This document shows positions 47,401-55,676 of a DNA stretch of 64,000 nucleotides, one piece after another (the stretch's first letter is position 1; the number at the start of each line of letters is the position of its first letter). Source of the DNA: Calothrix membranacea FACHB-236 (GTDB taxonomy: Bacteria; Cyanobacteriota; Cyanobacteriia; Cyanobacteriales; Nostocaceae); NCBI RefSeq assembly GCF_014696315.1, contig NZ_JACJPX010000004.1, positions 124,001 to 188,000 of the forward strand. The letters run 5' to 3'. The notes below the pieces were generated by a model. The model made no database searches and was not told the DNA's origin. It saw only the letters and a program-made list of their open reading frames with translations. The translations under genes and the position numbers were made by a program.

Positions 47401-47703
47401 ATCTATACTGATTTGTCCTTCACGTGTTTGCGAAAAAACCTGTACTACGCCCTCCGTGGCGGAAAAGGCTTCTTCTAGAGGTTTGGTGACTTCATCAACT
47501 GCTACTTCTGGGGATACACCGGGCGCTTGTACCCGCACCCCAATCCGGGGATAAGTGATTGATGGTAGTAAATCTACTGGGAGTTTTACAATAAAAAATA
47601 TACCTAGCACTACTACAGCCAGAGTGAGCATAAGTGTGCCAATGTGTTGGCGGATAGAAATAGCACTAATACTGAATCCGCTGCTGTTTTTTACCTGCTG
47701 CAT
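44458..47703 (-). CDS. RND-family efflux transporter permease (AcrB/MexB-like)
   Basis: 1081 residues; inner-membrane proton-driven exporter. Hallmarks: N-terminal helix and RQHIGTLMLTLAVVVLG, LPVDLLPSITYPRIGVRVQAPG, two large periplasmic loops, the family stretch ALGVGIVVDNSIVMLENI near residue 410, and a matching TTVLGMFPLALGIGEG near residue 1010. Complete. Substrate class unclear (hydrophobe/amphiphile or heavy metal); the sequence LGVGIVVDNSIVM favours the hydrophobic-drug type. Starts 51 bp after its adaptor gene; no outer-membrane channel gene is in the window. Confidence 0.95.
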   Translation of the reverse strand: MQQVKNSSGFSISAISIRQHIGTLMLTLAVVVLGIFFIVKLPVDLLPSITYPRIGVRVQAPGVSPEVAVDEVTKPLEEAFSATEGVVQVFSQTREGQISIDLFFQPGGNIDQALNDATAAFNRARSTLPDTIEEPRLFKVDPSQLPVYELALTSPSLTGVDLRVFAEEELARELGVVPGVAGVDVSGGVQEEVRINIDLDRLQALGVGLTDVLDELRDRNVDVSGGRILGRNSEPLTRTVGRFQGADEIRNLSFEVNSTSSANSASSSQTTVPQRRVYLRDFAEVIDGSEQQRVYVLLNGEEAVKVSIQKQPDANTIDVVDGVKKRLEELRKSSVIPEGTIFTPTLDESRFIRNSISNVTSSGLVGTALAAIAVLLFLGSLRQTFIIVIAIPLATLAAIILMGMFGLSLNVFSLGGLALGVGIVVDNSIVMLENIAEGAGMTPGKDTKTRLSSQQLISQAEQSSQEVESALIASTSTNLVAVLPFLLIGGFIALLFNELILTISFSVAASILIAVTVVPMLASRMLAWRFSSRLSEFWLLQQFNRRFDAATGGYGRFLSGILRWRLVTVSLALLLFGGGSLWMAPQIPQEILPRINTGQANLNAQFPPGTPLETNQKVMNAVNEILRNQPETEYVFSTIGGALFGNTTNANPLRGTSNITLKPGTDVEAYTERVTQEFNKLNLAGIRLRLAPGQVRGLIVNNSPVRGADVDVILQGNDAQTLQQAGRQVLAALEEQATLARFRPDADDRQPEIQIRPDWERVAAVGLTTQEIGDTIQTAIEGSIPTQLQRGNRLVDVRVQLNESSVQAPSQLERLPLFVENNRQVRLSDVATIIEAQAPGEVQRINQRQVFLIAGNLSEGASLSNALAQVNTVINGLDLPEGVSILPSAAVESNQQLQNSLQLLGGLATFLVFVVMAVQYNSLIDPLVIMFTIPLALAGGIFGLYITKTAIGATVIVGAVLLVGIVVNNAIIMVELANQILERDKVDRKTAILQAAPQRLRPVLMTTITTVLGMFPLALGIGEGSEFLQPLGVVVFSGLSLATLLTLFIIPCFYTLLHDIFSWGWTKPIFIQLRLWKKNFS

Positions 47704-47753
47704 CTTTCTAATTTATTTTTCAAAAATTACTGTTGATTCCCCCTAGGGGTGGA

Positions 47754-49157
47754 CTAAGATTTTTCTGAAATAATTGAAAGACGCACAGCGTCTCCATCTT
47801 TTAGCGGCTTACCACTACGCACTACATAGCGATCGCCTGGCTGTAACCCAGATAAAATTTCGACTTTGCCATCACCTCTTTTCCCTAGAGTGACGGAACG
47901 GGCTGTTACCTTGGCCTTACCTTCAACATTGGTTACTACAAACAAAGTTCCAGTTTGGTTATCTGACTCTTGTTTACTTGTTTTAGGCTGGGAAGAGGCT
48001 CGATTTGTTGCTTCTTTCTGAATAGCTGTTTGCGGTACTACTACTCGCTGTGCTGCTTGGGTGGCGAAATTGACACGTGCTAACAGTCCGCTACCAATTT
48101 TGCCATCTCTGTTAGAAATCACTACTTCTATTGGGATTAAACGAGCGGTAGCATCGGCGGTTGGGGAAATGCGTGTCACTTTTCCCGTTAATGTTTGGTT
48201 AGGAAAGGCATCTAAACGGACTTGTACAGATTGACCAACACGAATTTGTGCTAGTTCTAATTCGGAAACTTGGACTACGACTTTTATTTGGTTAAAATCA
48301 GCAATTTTTAAAACTTCACCGCCTGCTTGCAGCAAATTACCCGGTTCTGTGACCTTTTCGGTAACGACACCAGTAATAGGAGATGTCAACCGGGTGTAGG
48401 ATCTGCGTTCTTTAGCTTGGGCGACTACTGCTTGTTGGGCAATTACTCTACCTTGGGCGGCGGCGACGGCTTGCTGTTCTGTACGCACTTGCTCGGTAGC
48501 GGCTCGAAGGGCTTGCGCTGCTGTTTGGGCTTCCGTGCGGGCTTGTTGGGCAGTTTGCTCGGCGATCGCACCTTGTTTGACTAGTTGCTGCTGACGTTGT
48601 GAATCGGCTTGAGCTTGGACTACTTCTAGGCGCGCCCTTTCAACTTGGGCACGGGCATTACTTACTTGAGTTGTTGCCCTTGCTACTTCTGATTTGAGGG
48701 ATGCTAATTCTGCTTCTGCTTGTTTTAAGTCTGTGAGTAAGAGGACATCATCTAACTGGCCAATGTTTTGACCTTGCTTAACTCTATCTCCCACATCCAA
48801 ATTTAAACCCAACAGTCTTCCTTCGACTTGCGATCGCAGTGATACTGTCCGGAAGGGTGTGGTAGTACCTGTATACTCTGGTGCTGTCTGCAAGTTCTCT
48901 GTGCGGGCGATCGCCACATCTACAGGTGTTGCACCGCCTCCTTGTCTTGCACTATTGGGGCCTTGAGATTGGGCATCGGCTGATTCTTTGGGAGATGAAC
49001 CACAACCTGTTGTCAGCAAGCTCAAGCCTAGGAAGCAAGCAATAACTAAACTAGACTGCGATCCACAGAAATAGGGAAACTTCCGCCTATGTTCTTGATT
49101 ACTTGTGTGATGTAACTGAGAGTTGATTAACTGAGATGCTGCTATAGTATTTGGCAT
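47754..49157 (-). CDS. RND efflux membrane-fusion (adaptor) lipoprotein
   Basis: 467 residues. An N-terminal signal with lipobox SLLTTGC (about residue 50) predicts a lipid-anchored periplasmic protein. It then has the lipoyl-type half-motif GRLLGLNLDVGDRVKQGQNI, a long Gln/Ala-rich coiled-coil hairpin (about 135-230), the second half-motif SPITGVVTEKVTEPGNLLQA, and beta-barrel and membrane-proximal domains with VNFATQAAQRVVVPQTAI. Stop lies 51 bp before the permease, so operon with it. Confidence 0.93.
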   Translation of the reverse strand: MPNTIAASQLINSQLHHTSNQEHRRKFPYFCGSQSSLVIACFLGLSLLTTGCGSSPKESADAQSQGPNSARQGGGATPVDVAIARTENLQTAPEYTGTTTPFRTVSLRSQVEGRLLGLNLDVGDRVKQGQNIGQLDDVLLLTDLKQAEAELASLKSEVARATTQVSNARAQVERARLEVVQAQADSQRQQQLVKQGAIAEQTAQQARTEAQTAAQALRAATEQVRTEQQAVAAAQGRVIAQQAVVAQAKERRSYTRLTSPITGVVTEKVTEPGNLLQAGGEVLKIADFNQIKVVVQVSELELAQIRVGQSVQVRLDAFPNQTLTGKVTRISPTADATARLIPIEVVISNRDGKIGSGLLARVNFATQAAQRVVVPQTAIQKEATNRASSQPKTSKQESDNQTGTLFVVTNVEGKAKVTARSVTLGKRGDGKVEILSGLQPGDRYVVRSGKPLKDGDAVRLSIISEKS

Positions 49158-49621
49158 TTTTTAGAATTTGTGCGGGTGATTTCCGTCCAAAATCATTAGT
49201 TTCCCCCGACATCAGGCGGCTTTGAATGACAGCCGTCTAATATCGAGTAGTTTGAAATTATTCTTCAAAGAAATAAAGCAGAAAAAGTCCCTATGCTGTG
49301 CTGCTGATGCAGGGCCAGAGAATTTGATAGTACTGAATCCAATTGTAAATTTAGTATACGTATTTTTAGTATTTCTAAGATCTGTCGCAAGATATATGAC
49401 CGATCTAGATTACAAAAATACTTTTTTATTTTTTTGCTTCTATCTCCAGAAAGAAACAATTTGAAATTTCGATGTTTAGCATTGTAGCCAAACTATCAGT
49501 AATGCTTTTAATATCTAGTTTAGATTAAAAATAGTAAAGAAATTTGGTATTTGGTACAAACGTCATGTATCGAGTGTCAACACCCAAAAATCTCTATCAT
49601 TGTGCTTGAGGAAGGCAACTA
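49158..49621. other. Intergenic region, nothing specific seen
   Basis: About 460 bp, AT-rich. Frames of about 60-80 codons on both strands (49222-49464, 49265-49459) lack ribosome-binding sites and protein-like composition. Confidence 0.45.
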
Positions 49622-50179
49622 GTGACATTACCACTAAAAATTGCAAAAACCGTTGAAAAATCCCAGATTGTGGAATTTTTTCAGGAATCTGTGGGCAATT
49701 GGCAATCACAAAGGCGTTATTACACTCTTTCATCAGGAACTACCAAAGAAATTGCCAGTGCGATCGCAATTAGGTATTTAGAACAGGGATGCGAAGAATT
49801 GCAACAGCTAGCTAAGTTGCACGAATTACCAGATTTAGAAAGTTTAGTGTGTGGTACTGAAGTGAGCTGGGAAAGTACAGATTCAGTTACAGGCAAAAAA
49901 GAATCTCAAGGTTCAACTTTATTTGGTGCTTTAGGAAACATTTTGTATCGCGATCGCGGTTTTGCTACATCAAAACCTATCACCGCAGAATACTATTTTC
50001 CCAATCCCAAAACACTTTGTTTGCGAACAGAGTACAATAACTCAGTTTTTGAAGAAGAGTTAAAGCTAATTGGGAGTAAATACCGTACTCGCCAGACAAT
50101 CATCTCTCGTGCTGGTGAACAGTTGATGATTGGTCAGTATTTAGAAACTAGAGTAGAGAGTTTAAGTGTGATTCCATAG
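49622..50179 (+). CDS. CpcS/CpeS-family phycobiliprotein lyase
   Basis: Attaches phycocyanobilin-type chromophores to phycobiliprotein cysteines. 185 residues. Recognised by IVEFFQESVGNWQSQRRYYT at the N-terminus, a lipocalin-like strand pattern, and the C-terminal RAGEQLMIGQYLETRVES, typical of this family (CpcS/CpcU subgroup in particular). The GTG start at 49622 is preceded by GAGGAAGG at ideal distance. No phycobiliprotein genes adjacent, as is common for this lyase. The exact chromophore site cannot be assigned. Confidence 0.85.
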   Translation: MTLPLKIAKTVEKSQIVEFFQESVGNWQSQRRYYTLSSGTTKEIASAIAIRYLEQGCEELQQLAKLHELPDLESLVCGTEVSWESTDSVTGKKESQGSTLFGALGNILYRDRGFATSKPITAEYYFPNPKTLCLRTEYNNSVFEEELKLIGSKYRTRQTIISRAGEQLMIGQYLETRVESLSVIP

Positions 50180-50489
50180 GGGTAGTACAGAGGGCAAAGG
50201 GGACACAAAATTCCAAATTCCAAATGAAAAAGAGACTTTTAGCCCTAAGCCCTTAAATCTTGACGACCCTACACGACTTTCATAATTTAACTTTAATTTG
50301 TAACGGGTTACTTAAAAGTTTTTTTTAACCGTTCCTCTTAAACAGAGAGTTGCTATATCATTAATTAAAGATGAGAATTAATTCGGTGATAGTGGTTTTT
50401 GTTAGTATTGACAGGCTTTTTCCTTTTGGTATTTGCAGACTCTCTCCGAAATCTAAATCTCTACACGTTTATGATTTTGGAGACATTTT
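50180..50489. other. Intergenic region with RRM leader
   Basis: About 310 bp. From about 50370 it is the conserved leader; before that AT-rich sequence. No other gene seen. Confidence 0.5.
50370..50489 (+). promoter_or_regulatory. Conserved 5' leader of RRM protein gene, copy 2
   Basis: Blocks at 50411-50433, 50443-50466 and 50473-50484 are identical to the three blocks of the copy at 7612-7686, with nearly the same spacing (9 against 10 nt between the first two). GGAG at 50479-50482 is the ribosome-binding site. Confidence 0.8.
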
Positions 50490-50810
50490 ATGTCAATTTA
50501 TGTAGGTAACCTTTCTTACCAAGTTACAGAAGACGCACTGACTGCGGTTTTTGCAGAGTACGGTTCTGTAAAGCGAGTTCAAATACCTACTGATCGTGAA
50601 ACAGGCCGTGTACGCGGTTTTGCTTTTGTCGAGATGGGGTCAGATGATGAAGAAACAGCTGCTATTGAAGCACTTGATGGCGCTGAATGGATGGGCCGTG
50701 ACTTAAAAGTCAACAAGGCTAGACCAAAGGAAAATAAAGGTTCTTTTGGTGGTGGCGGTGGTGGCCGCGGTGGCTACGGCGGTGGCGGCGGTTCTCGTAA
50801 CCGTTACTAA
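50490..50810 (+). CDS. rbp: Gly-rich RRM RNA-binding protein, paralogue 2
   Basis: 106 residues, one RRM (IYVGNL as RNP2, RGFAFVEM as RNP1) and a Gly-rich tail ending GGGGSRNRY. RNP1 has Ala where paralogue 1 has Gly; the tail is longer by a few Gly. Same likely role as the protein at 7692-8006, with the same leader and a similar terminator stem, so they are likely to be co-regulated. Not linked to other cold or RNA genes here. Confidence 0.95.
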   Translation: MSIYVGNLSYQVTEDALTAVFAEYGSVKRVQIPTDRETGRVRGFAFVEMGSDDEETAAIEALDGAEWMGRDLKVNKARPKENKGSFGGGGGGRGGYGGGGGSRNRY

Positions 50811-50885
50811 GCTGTTTTATTAATGTTGGAAGCTATGGGGTGTTTTTCATCCCATTGGCACCATCAACTTAATACAATGTTGCAA

Positions 50886-50916
50886 AAGCTCAAGCAGTCA
50901 TGCTTGAGCTTTTTTA
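50886..50916 (+). terminator. Rho-independent terminator of RRM gene 2
   Basis: AAAGCTCAAGCA pairs with TGCTTGAGCTTT around a GTCA loop, followed by T's. Stem resembles that of the first RRM gene (8073-8101). Confidence 0.87.
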
Positions 50917-51042
50917 ATGGAATCAAAATAGCTTTTGGGAAAAAGGTTAAAGGTTAAGGGTGAAAGGTTGCTTCTTTTGAACCATTCCCCTTTTTCCCGT
51001 TAACCGAAAGGTATTAGATAGGGGTGGGTCAATCTGTCAACA

Positions 51043-52755
51043 TCAATAATGAGTTCCCGACTTACGATGATGAACTGCTGTGACACCATCTTGATTTAAG
51101 ACTTTCCCACTCTCGACAGTCGCATAAACCAGCCAGTGATCGCCAGATTCTAGCCGATTTTTCACAGAACACTCCAAATATGCCAAAGCATCATTGAGAA
51201 TAGGAGTACCGTTTTCAGTTTCTTCAAAGGAAACACCAGCAAATCGGTCTTGTGCTGGGCCAAAGGGTTTGAGGAAGTGTTTCATCAAACCTAAATGATT
51301 ACCTTCGTTGAGGATATTCAGAACAAATTTATTTCCTGAGTGCATCAGCAGTTCTAATGCACGGTCTTTAGCTACAGCTATGGTTAAACCAGGAGGACTA
51401 AAGCTGGCTTGAGCAACCCAAGAGGCTAACATTGCACTGGATATATCGTCTTGCTTGGCTGTAACAACGCATAGGGAACCGACAATTCGACCTACAGCTT
51501 GTTCTACATTGGTAGCCGGGACACTTTGCGATCGCACTTTTCTAGCTTTCTTCAATCCTTGTGCGAAGTCGGTTCCGGCTTCTTCACACAGTTGCAAGGT
51601 AGCAGCGTCGGGTTTGAATTTCACGCGGATGGTGTCAAAACCAAAGCGATAACCAGCGTCTTTGAGTTTTCCTTCAATTAAATCGACTGCTTCACCACTC
51701 CAGCCAAAGGAGCCAAATACCCCAGCCAGTTTATTAGTGGTAGCGGTGGAGAGTACAATCCCCAAAGCTGTTTGTACTGGTGTGGGTGCATGACCGCCAA
51801 GAGTAGGCGAACCGATGACAAAGCCAGCAGATTTCTCTACAGCAGCACGGATATCTTCTGGATCGGTGAATTCGCAATTAATTGATTCGACAGCAACACC
51901 AGCTTTAGTAATACCACGTGCGATCGCTTGGGCTAAGGTAGCTGTATTGCCATATGCAGATGCATAAATTAAAGCTACTGTCAAGTCTGCAGATGTTTGT
52001 TGCTGACTCCATTCGCGGTAAGCTTTGGTAAGTTCAATCAGCGCATAACGCACCAAAGGCCCATGTCCAGTGGCGTAAATTCTCGCTGGAAAATCAGCAA
52101 GTTTATCTAACGCAGTTTCCACTTGGCGCGCATGGGGAGCCATTAAGCAATCAAAATAATAGCGGCGGTCTTCGTTAATCGATTCCCACCCTTCATCAAA
52201 TACTTGATCGCCACAAATATGCGCCCCAAAGAACTTATCTGTGTAGAGAATTTCTGTTTGGGGGTCATAGGTGCAGAGGAGGTCTGCATAACGAGGATTA
52301 GGGGTAGGAATAAATTGTAAATCGTGACCCTTACCTAAATTTAGGGTTTCCTCTCCCCGCATCACCAAAATTTTTAGGTCTTGGTTTTCCAGCGCCCCAC
52401 GTAAATTGATCGCCCCTGGATTAGAACAGACAAAGGTAATTTGCGGTGCAACTTCCAGCAAAGCCTTTAAAGTAGCGGCGCGATTGGGATTGACGTGACC
52501 CAAAATTACATAATCAATAGCTTCGACATCAAATCTTTGCTGCAAAGCCTTTAAATAGATTTCTGTAAAAGTTTCTCCAGGCGGGTCAATCAGGGCCAGT
52601 TTATCGCCTTGAATCACATAAGAATTAGCAGTAGTACCCTTAGCCAAAGCATATTCAATTTCAAACCGTAACCTTGACCAACTGCGCGATCGCATTACGG
52701 TTGTATCTGTAGCTATGGGTAAAACTTGAACGTCACGAGGTTTATTTGTAGGCAT
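51043..52755 (-). CDS. Flavodiiron protein, Flv1-type (degenerate metal site)
   Basis: 570 residues in three domains: metallo-beta-lactamase-like (about 1-250), flavodoxin-like (about 255-405; IYASAYGNTATLAQAIA), and C-terminal flavin reductase (about 420-570; CVVTAKQDDISSAMLASWVAQASF). The iron-ligand motif HxExDH is here HVNPNR, and a later Asp is Lys (TDKFFG), as in Flv1/Flv2. It therefore likely works as a heteromer with the canonical partner upstream, reducing O2 to water. The frame runs 22 codons further, but those are STRR repeats (MPNAPSPMPNTQSP), so I start at ATG 52753-52755 (MPTNKPRDVQV). The adjacency of both genes suggests the heterocyst pair flv1B/flv3B (inference). Confidence 0.88.
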   Translation of the reverse strand: MPTNKPRDVQVLPIATDTTVMRSRSWSRLRFEIEYALAKGTTANSYVIQGDKLALIDPPGETFTEIYLKALQQRFDVEAIDYVILGHVNPNRAATLKALLEVAPQITFVCSNPGAINLRGALENQDLKILVMRGEETLNLGKGHDLQFIPTPNPRYADLLCTYDPQTEILYTDKFFGAHICGDQVFDEGWESINEDRRYYFDCLMAPHARQVETALDKLADFPARIYATGHGPLVRYALIELTKAYREWSQQQTSADLTVALIYASAYGNTATLAQAIARGITKAGVAVESINCEFTDPEDIRAAVEKSAGFVIGSPTLGGHAPTPVQTALGIVLSTATTNKLAGVFGSFGWSGEAVDLIEGKLKDAGYRFGFDTIRVKFKPDAATLQLCEEAGTDFAQGLKKARKVRSQSVPATNVEQAVGRIVGSLCVVTAKQDDISSAMLASWVAQASFSPPGLTIAVAKDRALELLMHSGNKFVLNILNEGNHLGLMKHFLKPFGPAQDRFAGVSFEETENGTPILNDALAYLECSVKNRLESGDHWLVYATVESGKVLNQDGVTAVHHRKSGTHY

Positions 52756-52756
52756 A

Positions 52757-52917
52757 ATTGGGAATTGGAAATTGGAAATTGGGGATTGGGTATTGGGCAT
52801 TGGGGATGGGGCATTGGGCATAGGGCATGGGGCATTGAGTCATTTTTTGTTGCTCCTCTGCTTCCTCTGCCCCTCTGCTCCCCTGCTTCCTAGTACCCAG
52901 TCCCCAGTCCCCAGTCC
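52757..52917. repeat. STRR tracts between the two flavodiiron genes
   Basis: Consecutive ATTGGGN/GGGGCAT-like heptamers (about 52757-52838) and CCCAGTC-type ones (about 52895-52915), with Cys-like CTCTGC repeats between. They cover most of the 162-bp gap and give an apparent N-terminal extension of the downstream gene. Confidence 0.8.
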
Positions 52918-54642
52918 CTAATAATGGTTACCAACTTTACGGTGATGTACGGCAGTTAAGGCTTCTGGTTTAGATACTCGTCCGGCGTAAACGGTGCTGT
53001 AGACTGCCCAGTGATCGCCGCAATCCATCCGGCTTTTGACTTCGCACTCTATGTATGCCAATGCATCGGTGAGGATGGGTGCGCCGTTTTCGGCTGGCTG
53101 AGTTTTGACACCTTCAAAACGATCTGCACCAGGGGCAAATCGCTTTAAAAAGTGCTTCATAAGTGTTTGATAATTGCCTTCTTCTAGGATGTTAAGCACA
53201 AAGCGATCGCCCACTTGCATGAGTGATTCAATCGCCCGGTCTTTGGCTACTGCAATGGAAAATCCTAGAGGTTTGAAGCTAGCTTGTGCTACCCAAGAGG
53301 CTAACATCGCGCTGGAAACATCGCCTTTTTTGGCTGTGATGATATATAAACCGCCGCTAAGTCTACCGAGTGCTTTGTCTAAATCAGCACCCAGAGATTT
53401 CATCGCTTTAATACTGCGATCGCGTGTTACCCATTGGGCTAAGTCTGTACCCGCTTCTTCACACTGTTTGTAGGTGATTTCGGTAGGGGTTTGTTTGATG
53501 CGAATTTCTGGGAAAACTGTTGTCAGCCCTAAGTTCCGGAATTTACTTAATAACGGATCTATCGGTTCATCATCGCCACCGCCAGTTTCAAATACGCCGA
53601 TACCTTGTTTTTCTTTGACAGATCCTAAAACGGTACTCAGGGCTGCTTGGATGTTGGGACTGCTAGAAACTGGCGGTACACCTAAAACTAATCCCGCACA
53701 ACGACCTGCCAATTCTCGCAATTCTTGTAAATCAATACCTGAACCCAAGTCTACCCATTCTACAGCTACCCCTACTTTGGCAATACCATTAGCAATTGCT
53801 TGTGCTAGGCGATCGCTATAACCATATTCAGAAACGTAAAATATTCCAATTACCGTTTCTGGCTTGGCTTGGGTTTGACTCCAAGTGCGGTAGCGTCGAG
53901 TTAATTCCTCAACATGATGAGATAGTAAGGGCCCGTGACCAGTCGCAATCATCCCAACACTTGGCAGTTCACCCATGCGCTTTAAAGCGGACAGCACTGA
54001 GCGCGCATTCGGCCCCATTAAGCATTCGTAGTAATATTTAAAATCCGGCTCAATCGCTTTTAAATCATCATCAAAGGTGCTTTCGGTGCAATAGTGCATC
54101 CCAAAAGCATCGCAGGTGTAGAGAATTTGGGTTTTGTGGTCGAAACTGAAAATTGTATCTGGCCAGTGGAGATTTGGCGCGATCACAAATTCAAATTCAT
54201 GACCATTACCAATATCTAAGCGATCGCCATTTTTCACAATCCGGCGTTTAAATGGCTGATGTACCAAATCTTCTAAAAACTGAATCGCCACTTTCGAGGC
54301 GACGACAGTAATATCAGGAGCCATTTGTAGCAAATCTTTGACCAAGCCGCTATGGTCTGGCTCGGTGTGACTCACAATTAAATAATCAATCTCTTTAGGA
54401 TTAATTAGCCCCGTCAGCGTGTCAAAATACAGCTGCCGAAACTTTTCGTGGGAAGTATCTACTAAAGCAGTCTGCTCACCGCGAATCAGAAATGAGTTAT
54501 AGGTCGTACCATTTTGTAGACCAAATTCAATATCGAAGCGATCGCGATCCCAATCCAAAGAGCGAATTGCTGTAGTACCTTGAGCAATCTCCACAGTTTG
54601 TATGGTGAGCCTTTTTTCAGTTCTTTCGGTGAGCGCTACCAT
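52918..54642 (-). CDS. Flavodiiron protein, Flv3-type (canonical metal site)
   Basis: 574 residues with the same three domains. Full iron ligands: HTEPDH (about residue 97), then YTCDAFGMH and ATGHGPL. Flavodoxin part has VSEYGYSDRLAQAIA; C-terminal flavin reductase part has YIITAKKGDVSSAMLASWVA. Four-electron O2 photoreduction protecting PSI or, in heterocysts, nitrogenase. Start MVALTERTEKRLTIQ at 54640-54642 with GGAAGGGAG just upstream; the six-codon longer frame is less likely. It is the first gene; the ligand-poor partner follows on the same strand. Confidence 0.92.
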   Translation of the reverse strand: MVALTERTEKRLTIQTVEIAQGTTAIRSLDWDRDRFDIEFGLQNGTTYNSFLIRGEQTALVDTSHEKFRQLYFDTLTGLINPKEIDYLIVSHTEPDHSGLVKDLLQMAPDITVVASKVAIQFLEDLVHQPFKRRIVKNGDRLDIGNGHEFEFVIAPNLHWPDTIFSFDHKTQILYTCDAFGMHYCTESTFDDDLKAIEPDFKYYYECLMGPNARSVLSALKRMGELPSVGMIATGHGPLLSHHVEELTRRYRTWSQTQAKPETVIGIFYVSEYGYSDRLAQAIANGIAKVGVAVEWVDLGSGIDLQELRELAGRCAGLVLGVPPVSSSPNIQAALSTVLGSVKEKQGIGVFETGGGDDEPIDPLLSKFRNLGLTTVFPEIRIKQTPTEITYKQCEEAGTDLAQWVTRDRSIKAMKSLGADLDKALGRLSGGLYIITAKKGDVSSAMLASWVAQASFKPLGFSIAVAKDRAIESLMQVGDRFVLNILEEGNYQTLMKHFLKRFAPGADRFEGVKTQPAENGAPILTDALAYIECEVKSRMDCGDHWAVYSTVYAGRVSKPEALTAVHHRKVGNHY

Positions 54643-54801
54643 AACTCCCTTCCTTAGCACAATGAGTATATTTTCCTCTGACTTTATTGTTACACGTCTT
54701 GAATGTTAATTTTTATTAAAAAATCTATAGACAACTTAAGAATTTTAAATTGGGGTATAAGGCATTGGAAAGAAAGATTTATATGAGTGCTGGTGTAATA
54801 A

Positions 54802-55659
54802 GTGAGTAAAAAAGATAATATTTGGCTAGCCTTGGAGATTGGCAATTCCCGGCTACATTGGGCATTATTTTTCGGCGCAAAGCTTCGCTGTACCTGGGAT
54901 ACTGACTATTTACCTGAGTCAGTCATACAGCAGTTAGCACAATGTCAAACCCTAGATGATTTACCACCAGCAGTTTCTCCCCCCATTTCCACAAAAGCCA
55001 ACAAGGAAAAATACATATCTCCCTCATCCTCCTCATCCCCCTCATCCCCCTCATCTCCCTCATCCCTTCCCCTAGCCATCGCCTCCGTCGTTCCAAGTCA
55101 AACAGCACTTTGGCAAACTTACCCTAATGTTCAGGTAATCACTTTAGATAAAATACCTCTCAAAGGACTTTATCCCACATTGGGAATTGATCGCGCCTTA
55201 GCTTTGTGGGGTGCTGGTAAAAATTGGGGATTTCCCATGCTGGTAATTGATGCGGGAACAGCACTAACTTTTACGGCTGCGGATGCTGACGAATGTCTAG
55301 TTGGGGGTGCGATTTTACCAGGATTAGGCTTGCAATTTACTTCCCTTGGTCAAAAAACCGGACAATTACCTTTAATAGAAACACAAGCAATTGCATCTCT
55401 CCCGCCACGGTTTGCATTAAATACACAAGAAGCCATACAAAGTGGTGTAATTTACACAATTTTGGCTGGAATAAAAGATTTTATAGAGAATTGGTGGCAA
55501 TTATTTCCGGAGGGCAAGATAGCGATTAAAGGAGGCGATCGCACCATACTATTAAATTATCTTCAAGCCTTATATCCGGCGATCGCATCTCGTTTGACTG
55601 TAGAACCAAATTTGATTTTTTGGGGCATCGAAAAAATAGTAACAAAGGCAGCACAGTAG
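54802..55659 (+). CDS. coaX: Type III pantothenate kinase with repeat-derived Ser/Pro insert
   Basis: First step of CoA synthesis, in the cytosol, ATP-dependent but K+-requiring type III enzyme. 285 residues, a little long. Motifs: [15 protein letters not shown] (phosphate loop), [26 protein letters not shown] (catalytic Asp) and [15 protein letters not shown] start. Residues about 73-90 ([18 protein letters not shown]) come from five copies of the nonamer CCCCTCATC (55020-55064) and have no counterpart in the family. They sit between N-terminal strands, where a loop could tolerate them. Converges with the HxlR gene 17 bp away. Confidence 0.92.
   Translation: MSKKDNIWLALEIGNSRLHWALFFGAKLRCTWDTDYLPESVIQQLAQCQTLDDLPPAVSPPISTKANKEKYISPSSSSSPSSPSSPSSLPLAIASVVPSQTALWQTYPNVQVITLDKIPLKGLYPTLGIDRALALWGAGKNWGFPMLVIDAGTALTFTAADADECLVGGAILPGLGLQFTSLGQKTGQLPLIETQAIASLPPRFALNTQEAIQSGVIYTILAGIKDFIENWWQLFPEGKIAIKGGDRTILLNYLQALYPAIASRLTVEPNLIFWGIEKIVTKAAQ
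55020..55064. repeat. Nonamer repeat (CCCCTCATC) inside coaX
   Basis: Five consecutive 9-nt units at 55020, 55029, 55038, 55047 and 55056, each three codons. The reverse complement of the unit is repeated at 24275-24321. Confidence 0.92.
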
Positions 55660-55676
55660 ACTGGGGAAATAAAGCT

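Noticed and set aside
49222-49464. Overlapping frames in the gap before the CpcS/CpeS-type lyase
   Set aside because: Two opposing frames, AT-driven hydrophobic tails, no start signals.
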